64,000 nucleotides of DNA from Pseudomonadota bacterium (GTDB lineage: Bacteria; Pseudomonadota; Gammaproteobacteria; Pseudomonadales; Moraxellaceae), in the NCBI GenBank assembly GCA_021804565.1, contig JAJZHK010000001.1:50730-114729 (forward strand), given 5' to 3'. Below the pieces are notes generated by a model, which was not told where the DNA came from, ran no database searches, and was given only the letters and a program-made list of their open reading frames with translations. Each line of letters begins with the position of its first letter. Position 1 is the first letter of the stretch. Positions 52,809-63,971 of the stretch are shown here, one piece after another. A program made the translations under genes and the position numbers.

Positions 52809-54290
52809 ATGACCATAGTGCGTACGCGTATCGCCCCCTCACCGACCGGTGAGCCGCATGTAGGGACGGCTTACATTGCCCTGTTCAATTTCTGTTTTGC
52901 TCGTCAGCATGGCGGTCAGTTCATCCTGCGTATCGAAGATACCGACCAGCAGCGTTCAACCCCGGAGTCCGAGCAGAAGATACTCGAGGCCTTGCGCTGG
53001 GCCGGCCTGAACTGGGACGAGGGTCCGGACGTCGGTGGCCCGCACGCGCCTTACCGGCAAAGCGAGCGTGGTGCGATCTACCTTGAGTATGCGCACAAGC
53101 TGGTGCATGAAGGCCATGCCTTTCATTGTTTTTGCAAGGCGGAGCGACTGGAGGCCCTGCGCCAGCAGCAACAGGCGCGTGGTGAAAATCCTGGCTATGA
53201 CGGACACTGTCTGCAGCTTTCGCAGGCTGAGGTCAGTGAGCGGCTGGCCTCCGGCGAGAGCTCGGTCATCCGTATGAAGGTCCCGCGGGAAGGTGTCTGC
53301 TGTTTTGATGACCTGCTGCGTGGTCGTATCGAGATTCCATGGTCACAGGTTGACATGCAGGTTCTGCTCAAGGCCGATGGACTGCCGACCTATCATCTGG
53401 CCAATGTCGTCGATGATCATCTGATGCAGATCAGCCACGTCATCCGTGGCGAAGAATGGATCAACTCGGCGCCCAAACATCAGCTGCTCTACCATTATCT
53501 GGGCTGGCAAATGCCGACGCTGTGTCATATGCCTTTGCTGCGTAACCCGGACAAAAGCAAACTCTCCAAGCGCAAGAATCCCACCTCGATCCTGCACTAT
53601 CAGCGTATGGGCTACCTGCCTGAGGCCTTGCTCAACTATTTGGGGCGTATGGGTTGGTCGATGCCTGATGAGCGGGAGAAATTCAGCCTGCAGGACATGA
53701 TCGAAGCTTTCGATCTGAGTCGGGTGTCTTTGGGCGGGCCCATCTTTGCCCTCGACAAGTTGGACTGGCTGAATGCCTTGTGGATACGTGAGATGAATCC
53801 ACAGGACTTCATGCAGGCCTTGATCCGCTGGCGCTTTCAGCCGGCATATATTGAGCAGGTGCTGGCCCAGGTTCAGGGACGTCTGCAGCGCCTCTCGGAT
53901 ATTGTCGATTGGGGCGGCTTCTTCTTCCGCGGCCAGCTGTCCTTGCAGGCCGAACAGTTTGTTCATAAAAAACTGTCGAGCACCCAGGTACGGAGCATAT
54001 TGCAGTGCCTGCTGTGGGCCTGTGAGCAGTCCATGCTCTGGGATCATGAGCGAGTACAGTTTCTCTGCCAGACCCTGGCGCAAAGGATGGAGATCAAGTT
54101 GCGCGACTTCATGGCCCCCTTGTTTTTGGCCATCTCCGGAGCCTCATCGAGCACCCCGGTCATGGAGGCCATGGCTATTTTGGGCCAGGACATGGTGCGC
54201 GCGCGCCTGCGCCATGCCTTGGACCTGCTCGGCAGACCGAGTCGTGAGGAGGAGCAGGCCTGGGCACACTGGGTTGCAGATCTTGACTAG
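52809..54290 (+). CDS. gltX: Glutamate-tRNA ligase
   Basis: A 493-residue class I glutamyl-tRNA synthetase. The HIGH-type motif is [12 protein letters not shown], and [10 protein letters not shown] is the KMSKS-type motif. The Zn-finger region begins [13 protein letters not shown]. It starts at ATG 52809 with TGAGGAG before it, downstream of a TATAAT promoter. The Cys-rich insertion fits GltX rather than a Glu-Q-tRNA enzyme, which is shorter. Confidence 0.97.
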   Translation: MTIVRTRIAPSPTGEPHVGTAYIALFNFCFARQHGGQFILRIEDTDQQRSTPESEQKILEALRWAGLNWDEGPDVGGPHAPYRQSERGAIYLEYAHKLVHEGHAFHCFCKAERLEALRQQQQARGENPGYDGHCLQLSQAEVSERLASGESSVIRMKVPREGVCCFDDLLRGRIEIPWSQVDMQVLLKADGLPTYHLANVVDDHLMQISHVIRGEEWINSAPKHQLLYHYLGWQMPTLCHMPLLRNPDKSKLSKRKNPTSILHYQRMGYLPEALLNYLGRMGWSMPDEREKFSLQDMIEAFDLSRVSLGGPIFALDKLDWLNALWIREMNPQDFMQALIRWRFQPAYIEQVLAQVQGRLQRLSDIVDWGGFFFRGQLSLQAEQFVHKKLSSTQVRSILQCLLWACEQSMLWDHERVQFLCQTLAQRMEIKLRDFMAPLFLAISGASSSTPVMEAMAILGQDMVRARLRHALDLLGRPSREEEQAWAHWVADLD

Positions 54291-54311
54291 CCGATCGGTC
54301 TTCTTCTGCTT

Positions 54312-54327
54312 ATACTAGAGGGGGTAT
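54312..54327 (+). promoter_or_regulatory. Candidate CsoR-type operator at the metal repressor promoter
   Basis: ATACTAGAGGGGGTAT is a pseudo-palindrome with the outer ATAC/GTAT and inner G-tract typical of CsoR/RcnR-type operators. It overlaps TATACT, a possible -10, and lies 15 bases before the repressor start, so it fits self-repression. Confidence 0.5.
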
Positions 54328-54341
54328 TTGAGGGTAGGGCC

Positions 54342-54623
54342 ATGATCGAATTGATGAGCGATCCCCAGCACCGCGCCGACATGAAAAAGCGTCTGGCGCG
54401 TATCGAGGGTCAGTTGCGAGGGATACAAAAGCTCATGGATGAGAGCGTGGAGTGTGAGAAGGTTCTGCAGCAGATGACCGCGGCCCGCAAGGCCCTGGAT
54501 CGGGCATTTTTTGAGATGATGGCCTGCGTCATCGAGCATAACGTCCTGCATGCCGAGCCGTCCTCGCCGGCGCAGGTGGATGTGATGGCCGAGGTGCGCG
54601 GTCTGCTTGCCAAGTACTCCTGA
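54342..54623 (+). CDS. CsoR/FrmR-family metal-sensitive repressor
   Basis: A 93-residue DUF156 repressor. The N-terminal helix bears RLARIEGQLRGIQKLMDE. Cys38 in VECEKV matches the first metal or thiol ligand of the family. The second and third usual ligands (His then Cys, as in CsoR) look swapped: Cys62 and His66 in ACVIEHNV. No exporter gene is next to it, so its targets are elsewhere. It may sense copper, nickel, formaldehyde or another thiol-reactive signal; the family allows all of these. Confidence 0.83.
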   Translation: MIELMSDPQHRADMKKRLARIEGQLRGIQKLMDESVECEKVLQQMTAARKALDRAFFEMMACVIEHNVLHAEPSSPAQVDVMAEVRGLLAKYS

Positions 54624-54629
54624 GTCGCT

Positions 54630-55505
54630 TCACGGTGTGTGTTCATGGAGCAGTTCCTGCATGGCGCGGGCTGCCCGTGAAAGCGTCCGCTCGGGATGCC
54701 GGACGACGCCCAGCTCACGCCGCAGGGCCGGGGTGTCGACCTGCAGGATGCATAAATCGGTGCTGACCATGCTCGCCGGTAGCACGCTCCAGCCCAGGCC
54801 TATGCCGACCATCATGCGCAAGGTGTCGAGGTGATGGGTGGTCATGTCGACCTGCAGGCGCAGTTTCCGGTCACGAAAAACCGCTTCTACGATCTGTCGG
54901 GTAAAAGTCAAGGGAGCTGGCATGAGGGCCGGCCAAGCGGCCAGATCGCTGATGCTCAGACCTTGCGCCTGGGCGGCCAGGGGATGTTCAGGTGCCGCTA
55001 CGAAGAGCAGTTCATCCTGCCAGACCGGAATGCTGAGCAGGCTCGGATCGGGTGTCGGTGGCAGGGTCACCAGGCCGAGCTCGAGATCCCCGCGGCGTAC
55101 CGCAGCGTAAGCCTCCTCGGAATCGACAAAGCGCAGATCAAGATGCGCCTGAGGATGGCGCTGGCGATAGGCGCGCAACACCGGCGGCAGCCGATAAAGA
55201 CCGATGTGGTGGCTGGTGCCCATCAGCAGGGTGCCGCTGACTTCCGGCAAGCGGCTGACCGCCTGGCGGCGCAGTCCTTCCATCTCATCGAGGATCTGGC
55301 GTATGCGCGGCATCAGTTCGCGCCCGGTCTCCGTCAGGCGCACCTTGCGACCGTACCTTTCCAAAAGCTTGATATTGAGCTGCGCTTCGAGGCTGGCGAT
55401 ACGCTTGCTGATGGCCGGTTGTGTCAGGTGCAGACGGCGTGCCGCCTCCGAGAACGACAAGGTGTCGACGACGCTGACCAGGGCCTGAAACGTGGCATCA
55501 TCCAT
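54630..55505 (-). CDS. LysR-family regulator divergent from leuC
   Basis: A 291-residue LysR-type regulator. The N-terminal helix-turn-helix region is LSFSEAARRLHLTQPAISKRI, and the rest is the type-2 periplasmic-like effector domain. It faces leuC across 106 bases, the same arrangement as in Pseudomonas. By analogy with other leu regulators it may control leuCDB in response to a leucine pathway intermediate such as isopropylmalate. The effector is not shown by the sequence. Confidence 0.9.
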   Translation of the reverse strand: MDDATFQALVSVVDTLSFSEAARRLHLTQPAISKRIASLEAQLNIKLLERYGRKVRLTETGRELMPRIRQILDEMEGLRRQAVSRLPEVSGTLLMGTSHHIGLYRLPPVLRAYRQRHPQAHLDLRFVDSEEAYAAVRRGDLELGLVTLPPTPDPSLLSIPVWQDELLFVAAPEHPLAAQAQGLSISDLAAWPALMPAPLTFTRQIVEAVFRDRKLRLQVDMTTHHLDTLRMMVGIGLGWSVLPASMVSTDLCILQVDTPALRRELGVVRHPERTLSRAARAMQELLHEHTP

Positions 55506-55611
55506 AGATAACCTTTTGGAATCGGTCGTATTAAAAATATGAATTGGATTTATTTGAAGCCTTGCTTTAGCTTACTGTCAAGGGCTACAGGCTCGACTTG
55601 AGGAAAACATC

Positions 55612-57027
55612 ATGGCAGCTCAGACACTCTACGATAAATTGTGGCAGGATCATCTGGTCGAGGAGCGCGACGACGGCTCCGCTTTGATCTACGTCGATCG
55701 ACAGCTCCTGCACGAGGTGACCTCGCCGCAGGCTTTTGAGGGCCTCAAGCTGGCAGGACGGCAACCCTGGCGGCGTGAGGCCAATGTCGCCACCCCCGAC
55801 CACAATGTCCCCACCGACAGCGAGCAGCGACAGCATGGTGTCGCGGGTATCATCGATGCCACGTCGCGCCTGCAGGTGCAGACCCTGGACGAAAACTGTC
55901 GCGAATTTTCCATACCCGAGTTTTCGATCAATGACGCGCGTCAGGGTATCGTGCACGTGATCGGTCCCGAGCAGGGACTGACCTTGCCGGGCATGACGGT
56001 GGTGTGCGGTGACTCCCACACCGCGACGATAGGGGCTTTGGCTTGTCTGGCGCATGGTATAGGCACGTCTGAGGTCGAGCACGTGCTGGCCACCCAATGT
56101 CTGATCCAGAAGAAGTCACGCAATATGCAGGTGCGCGTGGAAGGCCAGCTCGGCCCCGGGGTGAGCGCCAAGGACATGATCCTGGCCATCATCGCTCATC
56201 TGGGGACAGCCGGCGGCACCGGTTATGCCATCGAGTTTGCCGGTTCAGCGGTGCAAGCTTTGAGCATGGAAGGTCGCATGACGCTATGCAATATGGCCAT
56301 CGAGGCGGGCGCCCGGGTCGGCATGGTGGCTGTCGATGACACGACCCTCGAGTATGTGCGGACACGGCCTTACGCACCCCAAGGAGCGCAGTGGGAGGCG
56401 GCAGTGGCCTACTGGCGTACCCTGCACTCGGATGAAGATGCCCATTTTGACGCGGTGGTGCGCCTCGATGCGCAGAGCATCGCTCCGCAAGTCAGCTGGG
56501 GCACCTCGCCAGAGATGGTGCTGCCCATCCATGCGACGCTGCCCGACCCGGCGCAGACGGATGCGGTGCGCGCCGCTGCCTGGCGTCGTGCTTATGAATA
56601 CATGGGTCTGCGTCCGGGCATGAAAGTCAGTGACATCCCGGTCGATCGGGTTTTCATCGGCTCCTGCACCAACTCGCGTATTGAGGATCTGCGTGCCGCG
56701 GCCGCCGTGATCCGTGGACGTCGGGTGGCGGCATCGGTCAAGCAGGCCTTGGTGGTCCCCGGTTCCGGACAGGTCAAGCGCCAGGCCGAGGCCGAAGGCC
56801 TCGATGCGATTTTTACGGCCGCCGGCTTTGAGTGGCGTTTGCCGGGCTGTTCGATGTGCCTGGCGATGAACGCCGATCGCCTGGGCGCCGGTGAGCACTG
56901 CGCCTCAACCTCGAATCGCAATTTCGAGGGGCGCCAGGGACAGGGCGGGCGTACCCATCTGGTCAGTCCGGCGATGGCGGCGGCGGCAGCGCTTGCCGGT
57001 CATTTTGTTGATGTTCGTGAGTTCTGA
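55612..57027 (+). CDS. leuC: 3-isopropylmalate dehydratase large subunit
   Basis: A 471-residue aconitase-type subunit that isomerises isopropylmalate in leucine synthesis. The three [4Fe-4S] ligands are Cys352 in [11 protein letters not shown] and Cys413 and Cys416 in GCSMCLAMN. Other conserved blocks are TPDHNVPT and [19 protein letters not shown] site precedes the ATG. It is followed by leuD after 9 bases. Confidence 0.97.
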   Translation: MAAQTLYDKLWQDHLVEERDDGSALIYVDRQLLHEVTSPQAFEGLKLAGRQPWRREANVATPDHNVPTDSEQRQHGVAGIIDATSRLQVQTLDENCREFSIPEFSINDARQGIVHVIGPEQGLTLPGMTVVCGDSHTATIGALACLAHGIGTSEVEHVLATQCLIQKKSRNMQVRVEGQLGPGVSAKDMILAIIAHLGTAGGTGYAIEFAGSAVQALSMEGRMTLCNMAIEAGARVGMVAVDDTTLEYVRTRPYAPQGAQWEAAVAYWRTLHSDEDAHFDAVVRLDAQSIAPQVSWGTSPEMVLPIHATLPDPAQTDAVRAAAWRRAYEYMGLRPGMKVSDIPVDRVFIGSCTNSRIEDLRAAAAVIRGRRVAASVKQALVVPGSGQVKRQAEAEGLDAIFTAAGFEWRLPGCSMCLAMNADRLGAGEHCASTSNRNFEGRQGQGGRTHLVSPAMAAAAALAGHFVDVREF

Positions 57028-57036
57028 GGAGGACTT

Positions 57037-57690
57037 ATGCAAAAGTTCATAACTTTTCGTGGTTTGGTAGCGCCTTTGGATCGCGTCAATGTCGATACCG
57101 ACCAGATCATCCCCAAGCAGTTTCTCAAGAGCATCTTTCGCACCGGCTACGGCGTCCATCTCTTCGACGAGTGGCGCTATCTGGATGAAGGTTATCCTGG
57201 CCAGGACGTCAGCCGGCGCTCGCTCAACCCTGATTTTGTGCTCAACCAGCCACGTTATCAGGGTGCCTCCATCTTGATCAGCCGCGACAACTTTGGTTGT
57301 GGCTCATCGCGTGAGCATGCGCCCTGGGCTTTGCAGGAGTATGGCTTCAAGGTCATCATGGCACCGTCCTTTGCCGACATCTTTTACAACAACTGCTTCA
57401 AAAACGGTCTCTTGCCTATCATTTTGCCGGCTGAGGTGATTGCATCCCTGCTGGTGCAGGCGGTGCAGACGCCGGACTACCATCTTGAAGTGGATCTGCA
57501 GGCCCAGTGCGTGCGTGATGACCGCGGGCAAAGCTGGTCTTTCGAGGTCGATGACTTCCGTCGTCATTGCCTTTTGCAGGGTCTCGATGACATCGGCCTG
57601 ACCTTGCAGCGGGCTGAGGCCATACGCAGTTTTGAAAGCCGCCATCGCCAGCGTGCTCCTTGGGTCTTCAATGCCATCGATCGTCTTTGA
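57037..57690 (+). CDS. leuD: 3-isopropylmalate dehydratase small subunit
   Basis: A 217-residue swivel-domain subunit with [29 protein letters not shown] and the late FNAIDRL. It pairs with LeuC. A GAGGAGGA-type ribosome site lies ahead of the ATG. leuB follows after a 14-base gap. Confidence 0.97.
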   Translation: MQKFITFRGLVAPLDRVNVDTDQIIPKQFLKSIFRTGYGVHLFDEWRYLDEGYPGQDVSRRSLNPDFVLNQPRYQGASILISRDNFGCGSSREHAPWALQEYGFKVIMAPSFADIFYNNCFKNGLLPIILPAEVIASLLVQAVQTPDYHLEVDLQAQCVRDDRGQSWSFEVDDFRRHCLLQGLDDIGLTLQRAEAIRSFESRHRQRAPWVFNAIDRL

Positions 57691-57704
57691 GGGGGGTAAA
57701 AAAC

Positions 57705-58796
57705 ATGGCCCATATCGTTATTTTGCCAGGTGATGGCATCGGTCCGGAAATCATGGCGCAGGCCGTCGCCGTGCTCGATGAAGTGAATACCCGTTTTGCC
57801 CTCGGCATCACCCATGAGCAGCACGTGCTTGGGGGGGCGGCGATCGATGCTTATGGCCTGCCTTATCCGGAGCCGACACAAAAGGCGGTACGTACCGCCG
57901 ATGCGGTGCTGCTCGGTGCCGTCGGTGGCCCGCGCTGGGATCACATCGAGCGCTCGATCCGCCCTGAGCGGGGTTTGTTGGCGATACGTGCCGACCTCGG
58001 CCTGTTCGCCAATTTGCGTCCGGCCATCCTTTATCCGCAGTTGGCCGGTGCCTCGACCCTGAAACCGGAGGTGGTCAGCGGTCTCGACATTCTCATCGTG
58101 CGAGAATTGACCGGCGGTATCTACTTTGGTCAGCCGCGTGGCGTCAGAACGCTCGAAAATGGTGAGCGTCAGGGCTATAACACCGATGTCTACAGCGAGT
58201 CGGAAATTCGCCGTATCGCCCGCGTCGCCTTTGAGATGGCGCGTTTGCGTCAAGGCCGACTGCTGTCGGTTGATAAGGCCAATGTCCTCGAAGTCACCGA
58301 GCTGTGGAAGGAGGTGGTGAGTGAGGTCGGTCGCGACTACCCCGAGGTCAGCCTGACGCATATGTACGTCGATAATGCAGCGATGCAGCTGGTGCGTGCG
58401 CCTCGTCAGTTTGATGTCATCGTTACGGGCAATCTTTTTGGTGATATTCTTTCCGATGAAGCCGCCATGCTGACCGGCTCAATCGGCATGCTGCCCTCAG
58501 CCTCGCTGGATGAGCGGGGCAAGGGTCTCTATGAGCCCTGTCATGGATCGGCGCCTGATATCGCCGGTAAGGATGTGGCCAATCCTTTGGCGACCATCCT
58601 CTCGGTGGCGATGATGCTGCGCTACACCCTAAGGCAGGAGCAGGCGGCGCGAGCCATCGAGCAGGCGGTCGGTCAGGTCCTCGATCGCGGCCTGCGTACG
58701 GCTGATATCGCCGAGGCCGGGCAGGCGACGGTGGGGACGCGGGCCATGGGGCAAGCGGTGGTGGCGGCCTTGCGTGAGCAAGCTGCTGCTCTTTGA
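57705..58796 (+). CDS. leuB: 3-isopropylmalate dehydrogenase
   Basis: A 363-residue NAD-dependent decarboxylating dehydrogenase. It shows GDGIGPEIM, the substrate Arg residues around [21 protein letters not shown], the Asp in [12 protein letters not shown], and the late [13 protein letters not shown] 57705 is preferred because it is the family start, after a G-rich ribosome site; an earlier frame start would lie inside leuD. It completes leuCDB. Confidence 0.97.
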   Translation: MAHIVILPGDGIGPEIMAQAVAVLDEVNTRFALGITHEQHVLGGAAIDAYGLPYPEPTQKAVRTADAVLLGAVGGPRWDHIERSIRPERGLLAIRADLGLFANLRPAILYPQLAGASTLKPEVVSGLDILIVRELTGGIYFGQPRGVRTLENGERQGYNTDVYSESEIRRIARVAFEMARLRQGRLLSVDKANVLEVTELWKEVVSEVGRDYPEVSLTHMYVDNAAMQLVRAPRQFDVIVTGNLFGDILSDEAAMLTGSIGMLPSASLDERGKGLYEPCHGSAPDIAGKDVANPLATILSVAMMLRYTLRQEQAARAIEQAVGQVLDRGLRTADIAEAGQATVGTRAMGQAVVAALREQAAAL

Positions 58797-58812
58797 TAGA
58801 CGAGGGTTTATG

Positions 58813-59931
58813 ATGCGTACGGGTCTGGTCGGTTGGCGCGGTATGGTAGGTTCGGTGCTCATGCAACGCATGCAGGCTGAGGGTGATTTTGCCCTGATCG
58901 ATCCGGTTTTTTTCTCGACTTCACAGGTCGGGGCCGCCGGCCCTAGCGGCCTTGGCCGTGACGTGCCGGCCTTGCAGGATGCCTACGATATCCAGGCGCT
59001 GGCGGCCATGCAGGTCATCATCAGTTGCCAGGGCGGGGAGTACACCCAGGAGGTCTTTCCGCGTCTGCGCGCCAGTGGCTGGCGTGGCTACTGGATCGAC
59101 GCCGCATCCACCCTGCGCATGCAGGATGATGCGATCATCGTGCTCGACCCCGTCAATCTCGACGTCATTCAGGCCGGGCTGGCGCGTGGCGTGCTCAATT
59201 TCATCGGCGGTAACTGTACCGTCTCTTTGATGTTGATGGCTTTGGGCGCGCTCTACCGGCGTGGCTGGGTGGAGTGGATGTCGGCGATGACCTATCAGGC
59301 GGCCTCCGGGGCGGGCGCCAACAATATGCGTGAGCTGCTCGCCGGCATGGGTCATTTGCACGCCGGGGTGGCGGATCTTCTTGCCGATCCGGCTGCGGCG
59401 ATCCTCGATATCGATCGCCGGGTCACGCAGATGCAGCGTGGCGAGGACTTCCCGGCGCGTTACTTCGGTGTGCCCCTGGCCGGTAGTCTGATTCCCTATA
59501 TCGACAAGCAACTCGACAATGGTCAGAGCAAGGAAGAGTGGAAGGGGCAGGCTGAGACCAACAAGATCTTGGGGCGTCAGCAGATACTACCCATCGACGG
59601 GCTGTGTGTGCGTGTCGGTGCCATGCGCTGCCACGCCCAGGCCCTGACCATCAAGCTGAACCAGGATATTCCCTTGGCGGATATCGAGGCGGAGATTGCG
59701 GCCAGCAACCCCTGGGTGCAGGTCGTCGAAAACAGTCGTGAGGCGAGCATGCGGGAACTGACACCGGCGGCGGTGTCCGGTACGCTGCGGGTGCCGGTGG
59801 GGCGTTTGCGTAAAATGAATATGGGGCCCCAGTATCTGAGCGCTTTCACCTGTGGCGACCAGTTGCTCTGGGGCGCCGCCGAGCCGCTACGGCGTATGCT
59901 GCGTCTTTTGCTGGAGGCTAGATCGTCTTGA
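58813..59931 (+). CDS. asd: Aspartate-semialdehyde dehydrogenase
   Basis: A 372-residue enzyme of the Gram-negative Asd type, with the NADP fold VGWRGMVGS and catalytic Cys135 in GGNCTVSL, the same number as in E. coli. It reduces aspartyl phosphate in the lysine, threonine and methionine pathway. ATG 58813 has better spacing to GAGGG than ATG 58810. It overlaps the next gene in TTGA. Confidence 0.97.
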   Translation: MRTGLVGWRGMVGSVLMQRMQAEGDFALIDPVFFSTSQVGAAGPSGLGRDVPALQDAYDIQALAAMQVIISCQGGEYTQEVFPRLRASGWRGYWIDAASTLRMQDDAIIVLDPVNLDVIQAGLARGVLNFIGGNCTVSLMLMALGALYRRGWVEWMSAMTYQAASGAGANNMRELLAGMGHLHAGVADLLADPAAAILDIDRRVTQMQRGEDFPARYFGVPLAGSLIPYIDKQLDNGQSKEEWKGQAETNKILGRQQILPIDGLCVRVGAMRCHAQALTIKLNQDIPLADIEAEIAASNPWVQVVENSREASMRELTPAAVSGTLRVPVGRLRKMNMGPQYLSAFTCGDQLLWGAAEPLRRMLRLLLEARSS

Positions 59932-60878
59932 GTTGCCGCTTGGGGTTGTGGGGTGGGTTGAGCAATGAGCAGGGCCGGTCTTTGTTGCAGGCCCTGGAGC
60001 CTTTGTTGCAGTTCGAGGTTTATGCGCTACGTGAGGGCGAGGAAGCGCCTGATTTTGCGGACGACGAAGAGGAGCACGAGCAGGAAGGCGTCTGGTTTCG
60101 CCGCCAGTCCTTGCCGAGCGCTGCGCTGGATCTGGAGGACATCGACATCCTCGTGCTGCTGGCCCCCTGGCCGCAGGGGGCGGCGTCTTTGATGCAGCAT
60201 CCGGCCCTGCAGGTGGTCGACCTGTCCGCTCAGGACAGCGCGGCGCTCAATGCCCTGCAGCTGGCGCGTTGGCATACCTTGCCTTCACCGGCCCTGGATT
60301 TGAGCTTGCGGGTGCTGCATGCGCTGCGCTCACTGGGTTTGCAGCAGGTCTGCCTGAGCAGCATGGAGCCGGTCTCCATGCTGTCCTTGACAGCGCCGCA
60401 ATACCTGGTTAAGGAGACGGTGGATCTGCTCAGTGGCCGAGGACTGCCTGAAGATGCTTATGCTCAGCAGCTGGCTTTCAATGTCAGTCCCATCCCGGCT
60501 CAACAACAGCAGGACCTGCGCCAGGGCATCTTGCGCCATCTCGACGCCGGGGCCATCGATGTCCAGGTGCTGCGCGTGCAGGTTCCTGTTTTTTATGGCT
60601 TATGGCAGGCTTTTTCTTTGCATTTCAAGCGCCCTTGGGGGCTCGATGCGATCGTCGAGTCGCTGCGCCTGGTCGACTTTCAGGTCAGCGAATCGGCGGC
60701 TGCGACCACCCCTGCACAGCTCCTGGCGCACAGTGAAGCGACGCCGGCATTGATCTGTCATGTGCAAGAAGGGCATGATGCAAGTCATTGGCAGCTTTAT
60801 GCAGGTGTCGACAATTTACGCTTCAGTGTGGTGAAAAATTTGTGTGAACTTCTGCAAAACCTAGAAAAACTACTTTAA
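59928..60878 (+). CDS. Asd paralogue without the catalytic cysteine
   Basis: A 316-residue protein related to Asd over its C-terminal half, like the USG-1 type paralogue next to asd in Pseudomonas. At the place of the catalytic Cys it reads [10 protein letters not shown], with no Cys, and the NADP fold [11 protein letters not shown] is altered. [10 protein letters not shown] acidic stretch lies near residues 46-54. It should be enzymatically inactive and may bind or regulate Asd or another partner. It starts at TTG 59928, overlapping the asd stop, with GGAGG 10 bases before. Confidence 0.82.
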   Translation: MSCRLGLWGGLSNEQGRSLLQALEPLLQFEVYALREGEEAPDFADDEEEHEQEGVWFRRQSLPSAALDLEDIDILVLLAPWPQGAASLMQHPALQVVDLSAQDSAALNALQLARWHTLPSPALDLSLRVLHALRSLGLQQVCLSSMEPVSMLSLTAPQYLVKETVDLLSGRGLPEDAYAQQLAFNVSPIPAQQQQDLRQGILRHLDAGAIDVQVLRVQVPVFYGLWQAFSLHFKRPWGLDAIVESLRLVDFQVSESAAATTPAQLLAHSEATPALICHVQEGHDASHWQLYAGVDNLRFSVVKNLCELLQNLEKLL

Positions 60879-60881
60879 TTA

Positions 60882-60909
60882 TTGGAAGTTACACCTTAAT
60901 TGTGATACT
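60882..60909 (+). promoter_or_regulatory. Possible promoter of fimV
   Basis: TTGGAA (60882-60887), 16 bases, GATACT (60904-60909) in the AT-rich 140-base gap before fimV. The leader would be about 103 bases. The -10 is imperfect, so it is only a candidate. Confidence 0.4.
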
Positions 60910-61018
60910 AATTCGAGAAGCGATGAAAGATCGGTGGGGCAGGCTGGCCAGAGGTGTCGGGGAGATGCTTGGGATGGCCGGTTTGGCGATGGAATAAGAA
61001 AGATCAAAGGAACAGACC

Positions 61019-63967
61019 ATGGTCCTGCGTAAATTGGCGGTTGCCTTATTGGGTGTGGGCGTTTTATTGCCGGGCTTGTCGCATGCTTTGGCTATAGGCG
61101 ATATCAAAACACGCTCTGCTCTCAATGAGCCCTTTCTTGGCGAGGTTGTTCTCTCCGATGTCGGGGATTTGAGCGCTGATGAAATACGTGTCGACATGGC
61201 CACCCCGGAAGAGTTTCGCCAGATGGGGGTGGACTGGTCCAGCCAACTCAGCGAGCTGCACTTCCAGGTGCTCAAAAAAGAGGATGGCAGTGCGGTGATA
61301 CGGGTCACCAGCAACCATCCGGTGACCGAACCCGATCTGGATTTTGTATTGCGCGTCAGTTGGCCGGGCAACACCAGTATGCGTGAGTTTGTCGCGCTGC
61401 TCGACCTGCCTTCCGCAAAGGTGGCCGCCAGTCCGGTCGCCACGCCTGCGGTGAGTGCGCCGACGACGGTGGCGCCGGCCGCAGCTCCGCAGGCCGAGCA
61501 GCCGTCCCCGGCGTCGAGTACGACGACCAGCCGCCCCCGTGCGCAGAACGCGCCCCGGCAGGTGCGCAGCCGTTCGGGAGAAAACCTCTGGTCCATCGCC
61601 CATCACTGGCGTCCGGCCAAGGTGAGCACCGAGCAGATGATGATCGCTCTGCAAAAACGTAATCCCGATGCCTTCCCCGGCGCCAATATCAATCAGCTGG
61701 CGGCCAATCGTGTGCTCGTCATCCCCAGTCTGGAAGAAATACGACGCATCAATGCGCGTGATGCTGCCGCTGAGGTAGAGCGTCAGGACCAAGCTTGGCG
61801 CCGCCATCAGACAGACACGGCCAGGTCTTTGGAAAAAGAGCAGGTCAGTGCTCAGCCTTTGGCCGAGCCTGCCGCGGCAGCGGCGGGCAGTCAGGGTCAG
61901 GTGCACCTGCTGGCCCCAGGCTCCCAAGACAAGGCGCATGCCGCTGCACAGATTGCCGGCAACGCCAAGGTGGCTCAGGTCGAGCAGGAAAACACCCAGC
62001 TTAAGCAGGCTTTGCAGCAAGATCAGGACAAGCTGCAGGCGCAGCTGCAACAGATCAAGGTGCAGGATGCCAAGCTGGCCGAGCTGGAACAGGCTTTGAA
62101 GCTGCATCAGCAGCAGGATAAAAAGCCGCTCGCTGCGCCGCAGGCGCCAGCCCCCGTCGTGAAGCCGCCGGTGCAGCCCCGTGTCGCCCAAGCGTCGTCG
62201 GCCCCAGCTGCGGCTCCCGCTCCTGCGCCGGTGGTCAAGGCCTCTTTGAGCAAGCCGCCGGTCAAGCCCCCGGTCACCCCAGCGCTGCCCCTGGCCCCTG
62301 TGCCTGAGGCCACGGCGACTTCATCCTCGCATATCGTGCTGTGGGGGGCAGCAGCGCTGGCTGCGCTGGCGGCTTTGGTCGGCGGTCTGATCGCTCGGCG
62401 TCGTCGTCATGAGTCACAGCAAATCCATGAATTGACACGCAACGCACCGCAGGCTGAGTCCTTGTCCGAGCATCAGGGCCTGGATTTGCCGCTGGATGAG
62501 CCTGTCGACGATCTGCCCTTGGACGATCTGCACGACTATGCAGGTGCTGAGAATGTGGCGCCGGAGCAGGACGCCATGGTCGAAGCGCATGACCTGATGC
62601 AGCGTCAGCTTTATCCGCAAGCCATCGGCGTGCTCAGCAAGGCGCTGCGGCAACAGCCGCAGCGTGATGATCTGCGCATCATGATGATGGAAGCCCTGGC
62701 AGAAGTCGGTGACCATGAGGGCTTTGCTGAACAGGAAAGTCAAATCCAGGCGGGGGATCTCGAGACCCTGGAAATCGTTGAAGAGCTCCGCGGCCGTTTG
62801 CCGCAAGTGCGGAGCGAAGAAGCACCTTTAGTCAGCCTGCATCAGGATCCCGATGTGGCTCTCGACTTTGCCCAGCCGCAGAGCCTGGGTGCGTCGGCTG
62901 AGCCGGCAGCCGCCAGCCCAGCCTCGGCAGCTGTCGATGACCTCGCAGATCTCGATTTTGACCTGCAAGATCTCGATTTTGCTCAGCAGCCGGCCAGTGC
63001 AGCGCCAAGCGCGGAAGTCCACGATGATCCGCTGGATCTCGACTTCGTTCCGTCCTTGGGTTCGGCGAGTTCGCCGCCAGCGTCCTCCGATCGCGATGGC
63101 GAGCCTATGCTGGAGCCGGTCGCGCAGACCGAAGTGGCTCTCGAGCCGCATGAGGCTCTGGATCATGACCTGGATCTTGGGCTCGATGACGCGCTGCATT
63201 TCGACGCTGAGCCGGCCCCCGAGCCTGCCGGCAGCGATGGCTTGGTGTCTGCCGTAGCCCTCAATTTTGGTGAGCCTCTGGCTGAAGAGGTGAGCACCCC
63301 GGTCGCTGCCCATGACGACAGTCTTGATCTCGATGCGCTGGACCTGGATCTGAGCGCCCTCGATGAGCCCGAGCCTACCTTGCAGGCGTCGGCTGGATTG
63401 CCGCAGGACAGCCTGGCCGCAGATGAGGAGCTGGCGGCTCTGGAACTGGATGAATTGCCTTCCGTCGATGAACTGGAGTCCTTTGCGCTTGATGATGACT
63501 TCGACCTCGAGCATGAGTCCGGTGGTGCCGATATCGATCTGGCCTCCCTCCGGGAAGGTCAGGACGAGGAGGAGTTGCCGGCTTTGATGCAAGATGAGCC
63601 GCTCAATCATCCGGCCGAGTACCAGCCCGCTGCTGCGCATGAGGCAGACAGCGATTTCAGCGCTGCTGAATTTGATCTGGCTTTGCCGGTTCAGGGTATC
63701 GAGGCGTCTGAGCCGGCATCGGTAGACGCAGCTGCGGGTGACGAGGAGGTCGCCACCGAAGCGGCAGTGGAGGAAAGCTTCGACCTCGGTGCGGAATTTG
63801 ACTTCCTGGCCGATGCCGATGAAAACGCCACCAAGATCGACCTGGCGCGAGCCTATATCGATATGGGTGACGCAGAAGGGGCCCGCGACATCCTGCAAGA
63901 AGTCATCGAGGACGGCAATAACGAGCAGCAGGAAGAGGCGCGCACTTTGCTGACGCAAGTCGGGTGA
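61019..63967 (+). CDS. fimV: Pilus/motility hub protein FimV
   Basis: A 982-residue inner-membrane protein. It has a signal peptide, then the FimV N-terminal domain (ALNEPFLGEV), a LysM peptidoglycan-binding domain at about residues 180-242 (SGENLWSIAHHW), a coiled coil near 320-365, Pro/Ala-rich linkers, a membrane helix near 438-458, a TPR-like segment (VEAHDLMQRQLYPQAIG), a long acidic low-complexity region with repeated DLD and LDL, and the C-terminal FimV motif ATKIDLARAYIDMGD. FimV localises type IV pili and cAMP signalling in Pseudomonas. Its place between the asd paralogue and truA is the usual one. Confidence 0.95.
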   Translation: MVLRKLAVALLGVGVLLPGLSHALAIGDIKTRSALNEPFLGEVVLSDVGDLSADEIRVDMATPEEFRQMGVDWSSQLSELHFQVLKKEDGSAVIRVTSNHPVTEPDLDFVLRVSWPGNTSMREFVALLDLPSAKVAASPVATPAVSAPTTVAPAAAPQAEQPSPASSTTTSRPRAQNAPRQVRSRSGENLWSIAHHWRPAKVSTEQMMIALQKRNPDAFPGANINQLAANRVLVIPSLEEIRRINARDAAAEVERQDQAWRRHQTDTARSLEKEQVSAQPLAEPAAAAAGSQGQVHLLAPGSQDKAHAAAQIAGNAKVAQVEQENTQLKQALQQDQDKLQAQLQQIKVQDAKLAELEQALKLHQQQDKKPLAAPQAPAPVVKPPVQPRVAQASSAPAAAPAPAPVVKASLSKPPVKPPVTPALPLAPVPEATATSSSHIVLWGAAALAALAALVGGLIARRRRHESQQIHELTRNAPQAESLSEHQGLDLPLDEPVDDLPLDDLHDYAGAENVAPEQDAMVEAHDLMQRQLYPQAIGVLSKALRQQPQRDDLRIMMMEALAEVGDHEGFAEQESQIQAGDLETLEIVEELRGRLPQVRSEEAPLVSLHQDPDVALDFAQPQSLGASAEPAAASPASAAVDDLADLDFDLQDLDFAQQPASAAPSAEVHDDPLDLDFVPSLGSASSPPASSDRDGEPMLEPVAQTEVALEPHEALDHDLDLGLDDALHFDAEPAPEPAGSDGLVSAVALNFGEPLAEEVSTPVAAHDDSLDLDALDLDLSALDEPEPTLQASAGLPQDSLAADEELAALELDELPSVDELESFALDDDFDLEHESGGADIDLASLREGQDEEELPALMQDEPLNHPAEYQPAAAHEADSDFSAAEFDLALPVQGIEASEPASVDAAAGDEEVATEAAVEESFDLGAEFDFLADADENATKIDLARAYIDMGDAEGARDILQEVIEDGNNEQQEEARTLLTQVG

Positions 63968-63971
63968 GCTG

